Position numbers and translations under genes: made by a program. A stretch of 29,552 nucleotides of DNA from a virus. Numbering within the stretch: position 1 is the stretch's first letter; each line of letters opens with the position of its first letter. The stretch spans positions 1-29,552 of the IMG/VR virus record IMGVR_UViG_3300022935_000083; one strand, 5' to 3'. The notes below the pieces were generated by a model that was not told the origin of the DNA, searched no databases, and worked only from the letters and a program-made list of their open reading frames with translations. Positions 7,653 to 14,635 of this stretch are shown here, in pieces.

Positions 7653-8269
7653 TGACCACGATTACGGATTATAGCTCCCTACAGTCTGCAATAGCTGACT
7701 ATCTGAACCGAGAAGACCTTTCGGCTCAGATACCAATGTTTATCCAGTTCGTTGAGGCAGACTTGAACACGCGCTTGCGGGCGCGCGAGATGATTGTTAG
7801 GGCGCAGGCTACATCCAGTAATGAATATGTCCAGCTACCGTCTGACTGGTTAGAAGCCATTAACCTGCACATTATTGGCGGGGAGCAGCCGCTGTCTTAT
7901 GTGACGGTTGATAGGGCGGATTTTATCAAAAAAAATAAGCTATACACCAGCCCGCACAATTATTCGATCATGGATGGGGCTATTGAGATAATTCCGGCAC
8001 CATCTGAAGAGATAGATATAGAGATGATCTACTACGGTAAGATTCCCGCTCTATCCGCGTCAAACACTACCAACTGGCTTTTAAACTCATCACCAGATGT
8101 TTATCTCTATGGAGCGCTTTCGCACGCTGCGCCTTTCCTTTTAGACGATCAGCGTATACAGGTTTTTGGCCAAGTCTATCTTGCAAGAACACAGTCAATT
8201 GCGGATGAATCACAGAAATCGATGCACAGTGGATCGCCGCTGATTGCACGTCACAGGAGAGCTTTCTAA
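7652..8269 (+). CDS. Head-tail adaptor protein (P22 gp4-like role)
   Basis: A 205-residue protein with the architecture of phage adaptor (neck) proteins: N-terminal helical region (YSSLQSAIADYLNREDLSAQIPMFIQFVEADLNTRLR) followed by a beta-rich part (VQLPSDWLEAINLHI, EIIPAPSEEIDIEMIYYGKIPALS) and a helical end. The LPxDWLE and IYYxKIPALS patterns are ones I associate with this family. It would form the ring between portal and nozzle. The gene overlaps its neighbours by one base on both sides (TGATG and TAATG), consistent with coupled translation in a connector operon. Confidence 0.83.
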   Translation: MTTITDYSSLQSAIADYLNREDLSAQIPMFIQFVEADLNTRLRAREMIVRAQATSSNEYVQLPSDWLEAINLHIIGGEQPLSYVTVDRADFIKKNKLYTSPHNYSIMDGAIEIIPAPSEEIDIEMIYYGKIPALSASNTTNWLLNSSPDVYLYGALSHAAPFLLDDQRIQVFGQVYLARTQSIADESQKSMHSGSPLIARHRRAF

Positions 8270-8661
8270 TGGCTGGTTTATCTGATTACGGCGAAGACCT
8301 CGTACTCAACTGGTTGTTTACGACCAATTCTGCGACTCGCCCTACCGCTTGGTATGTCGCTCTTTATACTGTTGCTCCGACCGACACTGGTGGAGGGACA
8401 GAGGTTTCTGGCGGAAGCTATGCGAGACAAAGCGCTACGTTTACCGTGTCTGGAACTGGACCTACTACTGCTTCAAACAGCGCTTCAATTGAGTTCCCAA
8501 CAGCTACGGCATCTTGGGGTACGGTTGTTGCGGCGTCTATTTATGATGCGTCAAGCGGCGGCAATATGATTGCTTATGCAAACCTTACGACTAGTAAGGC
8601 TATTGATACTGGTGACGTGCTTCGATTCAACTCAGGGACGTTAGATATAACTCTCGACTAG
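8269..8661 (+). CDS. Beta-rich tail/fibre-associated virion protein
   Basis: A 130-residue protein with the frequent phage module NWLFTTxSATRPTAWYVALYT followed by GGGTEVSGGSYARQ and a Ser/Thr-rich beta region. Such proteins are usually annotated as tail fibre or minor tail proteins; the biochemical role is not established. No membrane segment. It starts on the overlapped TAATG at 8267-8271, directly downstream of the adaptor and upstream of the first fibre, so a tail-tip or fibre-attachment role is plausible. Confidence 0.75.
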   Translation: MAGLSDYGEDLVLNWLFTTNSATRPTAWYVALYTVAPTDTGGGTEVSGGSYARQSATFTVSGTGPTTASNSASIEFPTATASWGTVVAASIYDASSGGNMIAYANLTTSKAIDTGDVLRFNSGTLDITLD

Positions 8662-8670
8662 GGTTCGTAA

Positions 8671-9882
8671 ATGACGATCTCTAACAAACATAAATTTGTC
8701 TCTGGCAAGTCGGATAGCGCAGATTCTTCGCTCGTTCAGCCTTCTAATTGGAACGACGACCATGAAATTACGCTTGCCGCTGGGAAAGTGCTTGGGCGCG
8801 ACACGTCAGGGGCTGGCGCAGTGCAGGAGCTGCCAGTTGCCGTTGACTCCAGCGGCAATGTCGGTATTGGTACTAGCTCTCCAACACAAGCGCTTGATGT
8901 CAACGGTAATGTTAATGTTGGGGGCGGCGCTGTAGATATTCGACCTGCTAATGGTTCCACAGATACATGTTCTTTGGAAATCGGAGATGGTCGAACTGGC
9001 AATGGTTATAGTCATATAGACTTAGTTGGTGACGCCACATACACAGATTTTGGCGCGAGAATTATTCGCACGAACACTGGGCCGAACGCATCTACTCTGA
9101 TGTATCACCGTGGTACAGGAGATTTATATTTTATTGCAGTAGAGGCTGCTCCTATAGCTTTCTCAACAAGTAGCGTTGAGCGTATGCGCATCACCAGCGC
9201 AGGTAAGATCGGTATTGGTACTAGCAGTCCATTAGCAAGCCTAGCAATTTCCGGAGGCGGTATTCTCGGTACACAGGACGGAGACTACTTCTCCGGCGGT
9301 GCTTATTTCGACGCCAGTTGGAAAAACTCTGTATCAAGCCAAGGCGGTTGGGCTGTTCGTAACACCTCCGGCGTATTTACTGTTTACACCGGAGTAAGTC
9401 CCGGAACTGCCGGTTCTACCTTGAGCGATTTTTCAGAAAAATTTCGTATCGACGGCAGCGGTAACGTAGGTATTGGGACGACTTCGCCGAGCTATCAGTT
9501 GCAGCTATCTTCTGACAGTGCCGCCAAACCGTCCACAAACACTTGGACAATAGCGTCTGATGGTCGTTTGAAAACAGAAACCGGCGAATACACCAAGGGC
9601 CTTGATGCTGTGTGCGCTCTGCGACCAGTTACTTATAAGTACAACGGTAAAGGTGGCTTCCAAGATACAGAAACTGAAAACATATCCATCATCGCACAAG
9701 AGGCCGTAGATCATTTCCCCGAATGTGTTGGATCATATAAAGGCGTGTTGGATGGCGAAGAAACTGATATCCTTAATTGGAACGGTCACGCACTTACATT
9801 TGCTTTAGTAAACGCTGTTAAGGAACTATCAGCTAAAATAGAAACTCTTGAGACCCGCTTGGACAAACTGGAAGGCGTGTAA
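8671..9882 (+). CDS. Tail fibre with C-terminal S74 chaperone domain (first)
   Basis: A 403-residue fibre. The N-terminus (SNKHKFVSGKSDSADSSLVQPSNWNDDHEI) is the usual short attachment segment; the shaft carries three copies of the G-I-G-T-S/T-S-P motif that often marks beta-structured trimeric fibres. Residues 296-301 read SDGRLK, the Ser/Lys self-cleavage site of the peptidase S74 intramolecular chaperone, which helps the trimer fold and then cuts itself off before Ser296, leaving about 295 residues in the virion. The very end is a coiled coil (VKELSAKIETLETRLDKLE). The presumed role is receptor binding. The ribosome site (TAGGG, 8659-8663) is weak. Confidence 0.88.
   Translation: MTISNKHKFVSGKSDSADSSLVQPSNWNDDHEITLAAGKVLGRDTSGAGAVQELPVAVDSSGNVGIGTSSPTQALDVNGNVNVGGGAVDIRPANGSTDTCSLEIGDGRTGNGYSHIDLVGDATYTDFGARIIRTNTGPNASTLMYHRGTGDLYFIAVEAAPIAFSTSSVERMRITSAGKIGIGTSSPLASLAISGGGILGTQDGDYFSGGAYFDASWKNSVSSQGGWAVRNTSGVFTVYTGVSPGTAGSTLSDFSEKFRIDGSGNVGIGTTSPSYQLQLSSDSAAKPSTNTWTIASDGRLKTETGEYTKGLDAVCALRPVTYKYNGKGGFQDTETENISIIAQEAVDHFPECVGSYKGVLDGEETDILNWNGHALTFALVNAVKELSAKIETLETRLDKLEGV
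8862..9489 (+). repeat. GIGTSSP-type repeats in the first fibre
   Basis: Three dispersed copies of a 21-base segment encoding (V/I)GIGT(S/T)SP, near 8862-8883, 9210-9231 and 9469-9489, each preceded by a basic or polar turn (SGNV, AGKI, SGNV). The first two share GGTATTGGTACTAG exactly. These are internal structural repeats of the fibre shaft, not mobile DNA. Confidence 0.75.
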
Positions 9883-9883
9883 G

Positions 9884-10207
9884 ATGGCTACCACTATTAC
9901 TTGGATTGTTGAGCAGATGGACTGCTACCCGACAGCAGATGGTGAAAATGATGTTGTGTTCACGGTGCATTGGCGCTGTAACGGGGTTGACGGAGTCTAT
10001 ACGGGTACATCATATGGCACGCAATCGGTGACATATGCCGCTGGTGAGCCATTCACTCCGTATGCTGATCTGATGCAAGATCAGGTTATTGGGTGGGTAA
10101 AGGATGCTATGGGGCCAGAACAGGTCGCAAGCATTGAAGCAAACGTGGAGAAGCAGGTGCAGGACGCAATGAATCCGCCTGTCGTCTCTCCTCCACTTCC
10201 TTGGTAG
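9884..10207 (+). CDS. Small fibre-linked protein, DUF7936-like
   Basis: A 107-residue protein starting MATTITWIVEQMDCYPTADG. The core (VVFTVHWRCNGVDG, then GTSYGTQSV, then TPYADLMQDQVIGWVKDAMG) matches small proteins often found beside phage tail fibres, which I recall as DUF7936. The ATG at 9884 is preferred over the in-frame one at 9848 because GGAAGG (9870-9875) is eight bases upstream and 9848 lies inside the fibre gene. Likely a fibre accessory or assembly factor; function unproven. Confidence 0.78.
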   Translation: MATTITWIVEQMDCYPTADGENDVVFTVHWRCNGVDGVYTGTSYGTQSVTYAAGEPFTPYADLMQDQVIGWVKDAMGPEQVASIEANVEKQVQDAMNPPVVSPPLPW

Positions 10208-10215
10208 AGGGTATT

Positions 10216-10386
10216 ATGGAAAAAGAAGAGGTTAAGCTGTCCATTGAGCTTACTGTAGATGAGTGGAATGTTGTTATAAATGCTGTTGCTCAAAGGCCGT
10301 TCGCAGAGGTATCCGGGCTTATCCATAAAATGACGCAGCAGGCAAACAGCAATATGCCTGCTCCAAAGTCACCACCAACCAAGTAA
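10216..10386 (+). CDS. Small protein of the fibre block
   Basis: A 56-residue protein starting MEKEEVKLSIELTVDEWN. A sequence of the type LTVDEWNVVINAVAQRPFAEVSGLIHKM recurs in small phage proteins next to fibre genes. The ATG at 10216 is chosen over the TTG at 10201; AGAGGG lies at 10206-10211, a rather short spacing of four. No motif or membrane segment. Function unknown. Confidence 0.72.
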   Translation: MEKEEVKLSIELTVDEWNVVINAVAQRPFAEVSGLIHKMTQQANSNMPAPKSPPTK

Positions 10387-10398
10387 CTGGTAACAACA

Positions 10399-10680
10399 AT
10401 GTCAGTGAATTGGCAGCTAATTCTATACCCAATTGTTATAGACAGAGACTCATTGTCTGTGTCGTTTAATGGCGAGTATGAGCAGGTGTCGTTTGATGGC
10501 ATTCCAGATGACATTCGATCTATCACAAAGACAGATGATAGCTGTGTTGTTGTGTATTCAACCGGGAGGAAAGAGATATTAAACGACCCACAGGGTTTTA
10601 TAAACATTACTGATGAAACTCCTGTTGGCGCTCTTATAGAGCAAAAGACAATTCAGGCTGCAAGGGAGGCCGGATACTAG
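10399..10680 (+). CDS. Hypothetical beta-rich protein of the fibre block
   Basis: A 93-residue protein starting MSVNWQLILYPIVIDRDSLS, with a beta-rich N-terminal half and a helical end (GALIEQKTIQAAREAGY). The ribosome site is weak (GGTAAC region upstream), so expression may be coupled to the preceding gene 12 bases away. Its stop codon TAG abuts the next ATG with no gap. Likely a tail accessory protein; no family recognised. Confidence 0.72.
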   Translation: MSVNWQLILYPIVIDRDSLSVSFNGEYEQVSFDGIPDDIRSITKTDDSCVVVYSTGRKEILNDPQGFINITDETPVGALIEQKTIQAAREAGY

Positions 10681-11322
10681 ATGTCCGCATTTAATAGCCA
10701 AGCCTTCAACCCGCTTGCATTTTATGGGATTGTTTATGAGGACGCGGCGGCGGTTATTTCCATCGCCAGCGATGCTTCGGCTAACGCTTTAACTGTAATA
10801 GATGTTTCGGCGACTTTGGCATCAGACAGCGATGCTGCGGCTTCGGCGGCCCGCGACAGGTACGTTGAGTTTGAGTCTGCTATAACCACTTCTTCGGCTT
10901 TTGCCGCTGCCAACACGCAGTTGGTGTCTGAGACGATTGCCATAACATCATCAGCCGCAGCAGCTGCGGTTAGGGTCACACCCGCAGCAGTTAATATAAG
11001 CATATCGTCCTCTGTATCCGCTACAGCCGTGACAATAAAGAGCTGTAGCGAAACAATAAATATTCAGTCCAATTGCTCGTTTTCTGGTCAAAAAATAAAT
11101 GCAGCAAACGAGATAATTCGTGTATACTCTGGCTTCACGGCTGACGGTAGGTTGCTTTGGGTTGACGAGCCAGTAAATCCAGACTCTTGGGCGGCTCAAG
11201 GCAATGGCTCGTCCACATGGGTTGAACAGTCCGTATCGAGCGATGACTGGTCAGATGAGAGCGTTCCAGAGGCGCTGTGGGTTAACCAAACGAATGGTTC
11301 CGATTCTTGGGCTAGAGTTTAG
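10681..11322 (+). CDS. Ala/Ser-rich tail protein with C-terminal Trp repeats
   Basis: A 213-residue protein. Residues 1-20 (MSAFNSQAFNPLAFYG) look like a short attachment peptide; residues about 20-130 are an alternating Ala/Ser/Val/Ile region suited to a fibrous beta or helical bundle; residues about 155-213 hold five Trp-centred repeats (PDSWAAQG, SSTWVEQS, SDDWSDES, EALWVNQT, SDSWARV). The start directly follows the previous stop with no spacer and no strong ribosome site, so it depends on coupling. Probably a virion surface protein; the Trp repeats could bind glycans or pack a fibre, which is inference. Confidence 0.72.
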   Translation: MSAFNSQAFNPLAFYGIVYEDAAAVISIASDASANALTVIDVSATLASDSDAAASAARDRYVEFESAITTSSAFAAANTQLVSETIAITSSAAAAAVRVTPAAVNISISSSVSATAVTIKSCSETINIQSNCSFSGQKINAANEIIRVYSGFTADGRLLWVDEPVNPDSWAAQGNGSSTWVEQSVSSDDWSDESVPEALWVNQTNGSDSWARV

Positions 11323-11331
11323 GGTGATAAG

Positions 11332-12303
11332 ATGGCCGTTACATACACTAGCAATCTAAACATGATTAAGCCGGATGTTGGCGGTTCTCAAGATGCTTGG
11401 GGCGGCAACCTTAATGACGACTTGGACACATTGGACGGTCTCTTTAACTCGGACGGAAGCGGGACATCAGTTGGTCTGAATATTGGCTCTGGTAAGACGC
11501 TATCTGTCGGTGGTAGTTTTTTGACAGACACTATCTCTGAAAAGACGACAAATTCTGGCGTCACGATAGATTCTGTTCTTTTGAAGGACAACACAGTAAC
11601 AGCTACAACATTTACCGGCAACGCAACGTCCGCAGACAAATGGTCTACAGCTAGGACTATAACGGCAACTGGAGATGTGACTGGCTCTGTTTCCATAGAC
11701 GGAACGTCCAACGAAAGTATTGCCACAACCTTAGCTGATAGTGGTGTTTCGGCTGGGTCTTATACTGCTGCCAACATAACAGTTGACGCTAAGGGCAGGA
11801 TTACAACTGCGGCTTCAGGGTCTTATCTGCCTTTATCTGGCGGGACTATGACCGGCGACATCTCTTTAGACACGACATCTGGCGAGCTTAAAGTTATTTT
11901 TAACATGACTGGTCGTAACGTATATCTATACGGAAATGATACGGCGGATGTTTTTGGCCTTTATGACTCGGTATTGTCAGATAATCGCTGGTACACAGAT
12001 ACTTCCGGCAACTTCACTGCTAAAGGGAACGTGACCGCTTACTCAGACGCGCGACTAAAAAATAATGTCGAGACCATCGCCGAGGCTGTTTCTTTAGTCG
12101 AGAAGATGCGCGGAGTTAAATATACCCGCAAGGATACCGGGGAGGCGGGCGTAGGCGTTATCGCTCAGGAGATGCAGTCCGTACTTCCAGAGGTTGTGCA
12201 GGACGGAGAAACGCTTTCTGTATCATACGGAAACATTGTCGGTGTTCTTATTGAGGCCGTAAAGGAGCTGTCCGCCCGCGTAAAAGAGCTGGAGGGTAAA
12301 TAA
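11332..12303 (+). CDS. Tail fibre with C-terminal S74 chaperone domain (second)
   Basis: A 323-residue fibre. The N-terminus (MAVTYTSNLNMIKPDVGGSQDAWGGNLNDDL) is the common attachment module with a conserved DAWG(x)NLND element. The shaft contains the widespread LPLSGGTMTGDI repeat near residues 165-177. The end is a peptidase S74 domain with the self-cleavage site SDARLK at residues 238-243, giving a released chaperone of about 86 residues, and a terminal coiled coil. The two S74 domains in this block are clearly diverged from one another (SDGRLK versus SDARLKNN). It overlaps the next start through TAATG. Confidence 0.88.
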   Translation: MAVTYTSNLNMIKPDVGGSQDAWGGNLNDDLDTLDGLFNSDGSGTSVGLNIGSGKTLSVGGSFLTDTISEKTTNSGVTIDSVLLKDNTVTATTFTGNATSADKWSTARTITATGDVTGSVSIDGTSNESIATTLADSGVSAGSYTAANITVDAKGRITTAASGSYLPLSGGTMTGDISLDTTSGELKVIFNMTGRNVYLYGNDTADVFGLYDSVLSDNRWYTDTSGNFTAKGNVTAYSDARLKNNVETIAEAVSLVEKMRGVKYTRKDTGEAGVGVIAQEMQSVLPEVVQDGETLSVSYGNIVGVLIEAVKELSARVKELEGK

Positions 12304-12821
12304 TGGCGCTCCCATCTTCTGGCCCCATATCTTTAGGTGATGTGCGCACTGAATTGGGTCAGTCTGGCTCAATCGATATGAATGCCACAAATGTTAGGAC
12401 ATTATTGCAAGCTAGATATAGTAACCCAGTATCTATGGGCAATGGATATGGAGAGGCTCTGTATCACGACTTTGATGATTCGACTTTTATAAGTCCATAC
12501 GGAAATGGTGTTTATTCTCAACCATTAACTATCTCTGATTACTTTTCCGCTGGACAGCTTTCTTCAGGTTCTGATTTCCGAGTAACTGGCAAAATATTAA
12601 ATACTGGCTGGGCTTATTACACCCCATACTCATGGGACATGACAAAGGGAACTGGTGTAACTACTGATCCTACGCCGTTTGCTAGTAGCAAACAATACTA
12701 TATGCGTGCAAACTATCTCGAAACGACAGATCAAGTTAGAATTTATGGATATTATTGCTGTGACTCCACATCTTTCCCAAATGGTCAGGTAACCATATCC
12801 AGAATTGAGCTAATCCTTTAG
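12303..12821 (+). CDS. Small tail-tip or receptor-binding accessory protein
   Basis: A 172-residue protein beginning MALPSSGPISLGDVRTELGQ, a start used by many small phage tail proteins, then an acidic stretch and a beta-rich C-terminal domain with many aromatic residues (YYTPYSWDM, YMRANYLETT, YGYYCCDS). That mix is typical of a carbohydrate-binding jelly roll, but no family is identified. It follows the second fibre through TAATG and precedes the lysis genes. Likely an adhesin or fibre cap. Confidence 0.7.
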   Translation: MALPSSGPISLGDVRTELGQSGSIDMNATNVRTLLQARYSNPVSMGNGYGEALYHDFDDSTFISPYGNGVYSQPLTISDYFSAGQLSSGSDFRVTGKILNTGWAYYTPYSWDMTKGTGVTTDPTPFASSKQYYMRANYLETTDQVRIYGYYCCDSTSFPNGQVTISRIELIL

Positions 12822-12838
12822 GTTGTGAGGACAGAAAA

Positions 12839-13012
12839 ATGAAAGATGAGGCAGCTAAATTGGCAGGAGATGCGCTATCACTGACCGTAGTCGGTGGTAC
12901 GTTGTTGCAGATGCTTCCAGCTTTTGCCGCTCTATTCAGCATTATTTGGTCGCTGATTCGTATTTACGAGACGAAGACAGTTCAGAGGTGGCTTGGCAAA
13001 GATGTGGACTGA
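12839..13012 (+). CDS. Holin
   Basis: A 57-residue protein: a polar N-terminus (MKDEAAKLAGDAL), a hydrophobic segment about residues 14-41 (TVVGGTLLQMLPAFAALFSIIWSLI) and a charged tail with RIYETKTVQRWLGK, which matches the end of small phage holins encoded beside lysozymes. It would open lesions in the inner membrane at lysis. GAGGA (12827-12831) precedes the ATG by seven bases. The gene is absent from long-ORF lists because it is short. The next gene starts inside its end (13002). Confidence 0.82.
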   Translation: MKDEAAKLAGDALSLTVVGGTLLQMLPAFAALFSIIWSLIRIYETKTVQRWLGKDVD

Positions 13013-13478
13013 TGCTGATAACTGGAAAAAGATTATCGGTGTTGTAACGGCGCTGTTCGCTGCCATAGGTGGCGGCTATTCTATGTCTGACAAAATTGGT
13101 TTCTTCAAACGCCCCATTCTTGAATGGGCTCCTGAATACTTCCGCATCACGTCTGGTCCCGCGAATGGTGATTTCGATGTAACTGTTGCGCGCAGGAAAC
13201 GGCGCAATGACTGTTCAGTCGAGAGTTTCACTCTTGAGGTCCGTGACGCAAAACTGTTCGTTCACAGGGCCATCCCAAGTGTGGCGAAGTTCTCCGGCCC
13301 TGCTGGCAACAAGATTCAGAAATTTGCCTACATGATTAAATTTGAGCACCCGGAGAAAGTAAATCCGGGGCGAGCACAGTTGCTGGCGCACATCAAATAC
13401 AAATGCCCGGAAGGGGAGAGGGTTGTGAATTACCCCGACCACCCCAACCTGACGTTCAATGTTGAGGCAGTGAGATGA
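13002..13478 (+). CDS. Membrane-anchored protein of the lysis cassette
   Basis: A 158-residue protein starting MWTDADNWKKIIGVV. Residues about 10-28 form one membrane segment; the remaining 125 residues are beta-rich and would sit in the periplasm or stay cytoplasmic. There are two Cys (CSVESF and YKCPEG), which could form a disulfide if exported. I do not recognise a family. The ATG at 13002 overlaps the holin end; a TTG at 12993 would add three residues and is nearer the site AGAGG (12984-12988), so the start is uncertain. Position between holin and endolysin suggests a lysis regulator or antiholin-like protein, unproven. Confidence 0.75.
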   Translation: MWTDADNWKKIIGVVTALFAAIGGGYSMSDKIGFFKRPILEWAPEYFRITSGPANGDFDVTVARRKRRNDCSVESFTLEVRDAKLFVHRAIPSVAKFSGPAGNKIQKFAYMIKFEHPEKVNPGRAQLLAHIKYKCPEGERVVNYPDHPNLTFNVEAVR

Positions 13479-14200
13479 GGACGAGTGAAGCCGGTCTGGC
13501 GCTTATTCAAGAGTTTGAGGGTCTCCGTCTGACGGCCTACACCTGCCCAGCAGGCATTCTGACGATTGGGTATGGCCACACATCTGCGGCGGGGCTGCCG
13601 ACCGTCACTCCGAAAATGAAGATTACGAAGCGTGTGGCTCTCGACATTCTTCGCTCCGATTTGGGGCGGTTTGAACGGGGTGTGAATGAGCTTCTCAAGG
13701 TAGAGGTGTCTGGAAACCAGTTCGACGTGTTGGTGTCGTTCTCGTACAACTGCGGCCTCGGAGCGCTGAAGAAATCTACTTTACTCAAGCGCGTTAACGC
13801 CAAGCGCTTTGATGACGTTCCCGCGGAGCTGATGAAGTGGACGCGGGGCGGCGGAAAGGTGCTACCGGGGCTTGTGCGACGCCGCCGTGCAGAATGTGAA
13901 ATGTGGCGAAGTCTTCCAGACTCTGAGAAAGATGATAGCCGCGTCGCTCCCGATACGCCTGTCCCTAAAAAGAAGATTACACAGTCGAAAGAAGCAAACG
14001 CAGCCGTAGTTGCTGGTGGCGCTGGCGCGTTTGCCGCAGCGCGGGAAGCCATCCCAGTCCTCCAGCAAGCGAATAGTGTTATTTCTGGATTTTCGGAGGC
14101 ACTCGGCAAACCTGCGGTTATTGCTTTTTTAATCATAGCCGTGGCGGCGGCAGGCATCTGGTATTGGCGCAAAAAGCGTCTAAATGAGGAGGCTTCGTAA
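13475..14200 (+). CDS. Endolysin, GH24 lysozyme with C-terminal membrane segment
   Basis: A 241-residue muramidase. The T4-lysozyme-type triad is present in the lambdoid spacing Glu-8-Cys-5-Thr: Glu15, Cys24 (in place of Asp), Thr30, within EGLRLTAYTCPAGILTIGYGHT-type context, and the domain runs to about residue 150. An unusual tail follows: a charged linker, an Ala/Gly-rich segment (about 174-192) and a clear membrane segment (about 213-231) ending WYWRKKR. There is no N-terminal signal. A tail with two hydrophobic stretches could tether the enzyme to the membrane as a hairpin. It overlaps neighbours through ATGA at 13475-13478 and TAATG at the end. Confidence 0.9.
   Translation: MRTSEAGLALIQEFEGLRLTAYTCPAGILTIGYGHTSAAGLPTVTPKMKITKRVALDILRSDLGRFERGVNELLKVEVSGNQFDVLVSFSYNCGLGALKKSTLLKRVNAKRFDDVPAELMKWTRGGGKVLPGLVRRRRAECEMWRSLPDSEKDDSRVAPDTPVPKKKITQSKEANAAVVAGGAGAFAAAREAIPVLQQANSVISGFSEALGKPAVIAFLIIAVAAAGIWYWRKKRLNEEAS
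14186..14192 (+). promoter_or_regulatory. Consensus ribosome site for a micro-ORF
   Basis: GAGGAGG (14186-14192) is seven bases before the ATG at 14200, one of the strongest ribosome sites in the window. It sits inside the end of the endolysin gene and argues that the 30-codon ORF that follows is really translated. Confidence 0.65.
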
Positions 14201-14292
14201 TGACTACTGCTATAGCAATGTCCCTCGGTGAGGCGATAGGTATATCGCTAATCCTTTGTGTTTTGGCGTTGATTGTGTCGAGGAAAACATGA
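14200..14292 (+). CDS. 30-residue membrane peptide in the lysis cassette
   Basis: A short ORF encoding MTTAIAMSLGEAIGISLILC followed by VLALIVSRKT. It is one predicted membrane helix (about 9-26) with a basic end. Start overlaps the endolysin stop (TAATG) and the end overlaps the next ATG (ATGA, 14289-14292); the strong ribosome site upstream supports it. It could be a second small holin, antiholin or pinholin-like peptide, but length is below most annotated families and no homologue is recognised. Being in the right place with proper signals, it is more likely real than chance. Confidence 0.6.
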   Translation: MTTAIAMSLGEAIGISLILCVLALIVSRKT

Positions 14293-14519
14293 TAACATGG
14301 CTATTGTCGCCTATTGGACGCTTAGTTGCATCAGTAGGCGGCATACTTCTTGCGATAGCTGCAATCTACGGCAGGGGGCGCAGTGACGCAAAATCAAAGA
14401 TTAGGAGCGAATCTAATGAAGAAGCCATCCGTCGCACGAACAGCGCTATTGCTGCTGGTGATGCTGTCTCCCGTGACCCTAGCAGGGTGCGCGAAGACGA
14501 TGGCTACCGTAGGGATTAA
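14289..14519 (+). CDS. Inner-membrane spanin (Rz-like)
   Basis: A 76-residue protein starting MITWLLSPIGRLVASVGG. It has an N-terminal membrane anchor (about 9-26, then YGRGRSDAK) and a charged helical periplasmic tail (IRSESNEEAIRRTNSAIAAG then SRDPSRVREDDGYRRD), the layout of i-spanins. It would pair with the lipoprotein encoded out of frame within its 3' half to fuse inner and outer membranes at the last lysis step. The start is the ATG at 14289 that overlaps the micro-ORF stop. The periplasmic region is short for the group. Confidence 0.72.
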   Translation: MITWLLSPIGRLVASVGGILLAIAAIYGRGRSDAKSKIRSESNEEAIRRTNSAIAAGDAVSRDPSRVREDDGYRRD

Positions 14520-14631
14520 GACAGCTTGCAATGTTTGGAAGCCTATATCTTGGTCTAAGAAGGACACGACAGACACCATTATCGAGATAAAGGTTCAGAA
14601 CGCTCGCCGTAACGGTTTTTGCAATGAGTAA
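14416..14631 (+). CDS. Outer-membrane spanin lipoprotein (Rz1-like)
   Basis: A 71-residue protein whose first 25 residues form a lipoprotein signal: KK, a hydrophobic core (TALLLLVMLSPV) and the lipobox LAGC with Cys25. The mature part ends in the pattern ACNVWKPISWSKKDTTDTI then KVQNARRNGFC, a sequence type common in small phage lysis proteins. Its first 104 bases overlap the i-spanin gene in another frame, so the pair is nested as in Rz/Rz1. AGGAG (14403-14407) precedes the ATG by eight bases. Two more Cys (in TACN and GFCN) could form disulfides. Confidence 0.8.
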   Translation: MKKPSVARTALLLLVMLSPVTLAGCAKTMATVGIKTACNVWKPISWSKKDTTDTIIEIKVQNARRNGFCNE

Positions 14632-14635
14632 ATAG

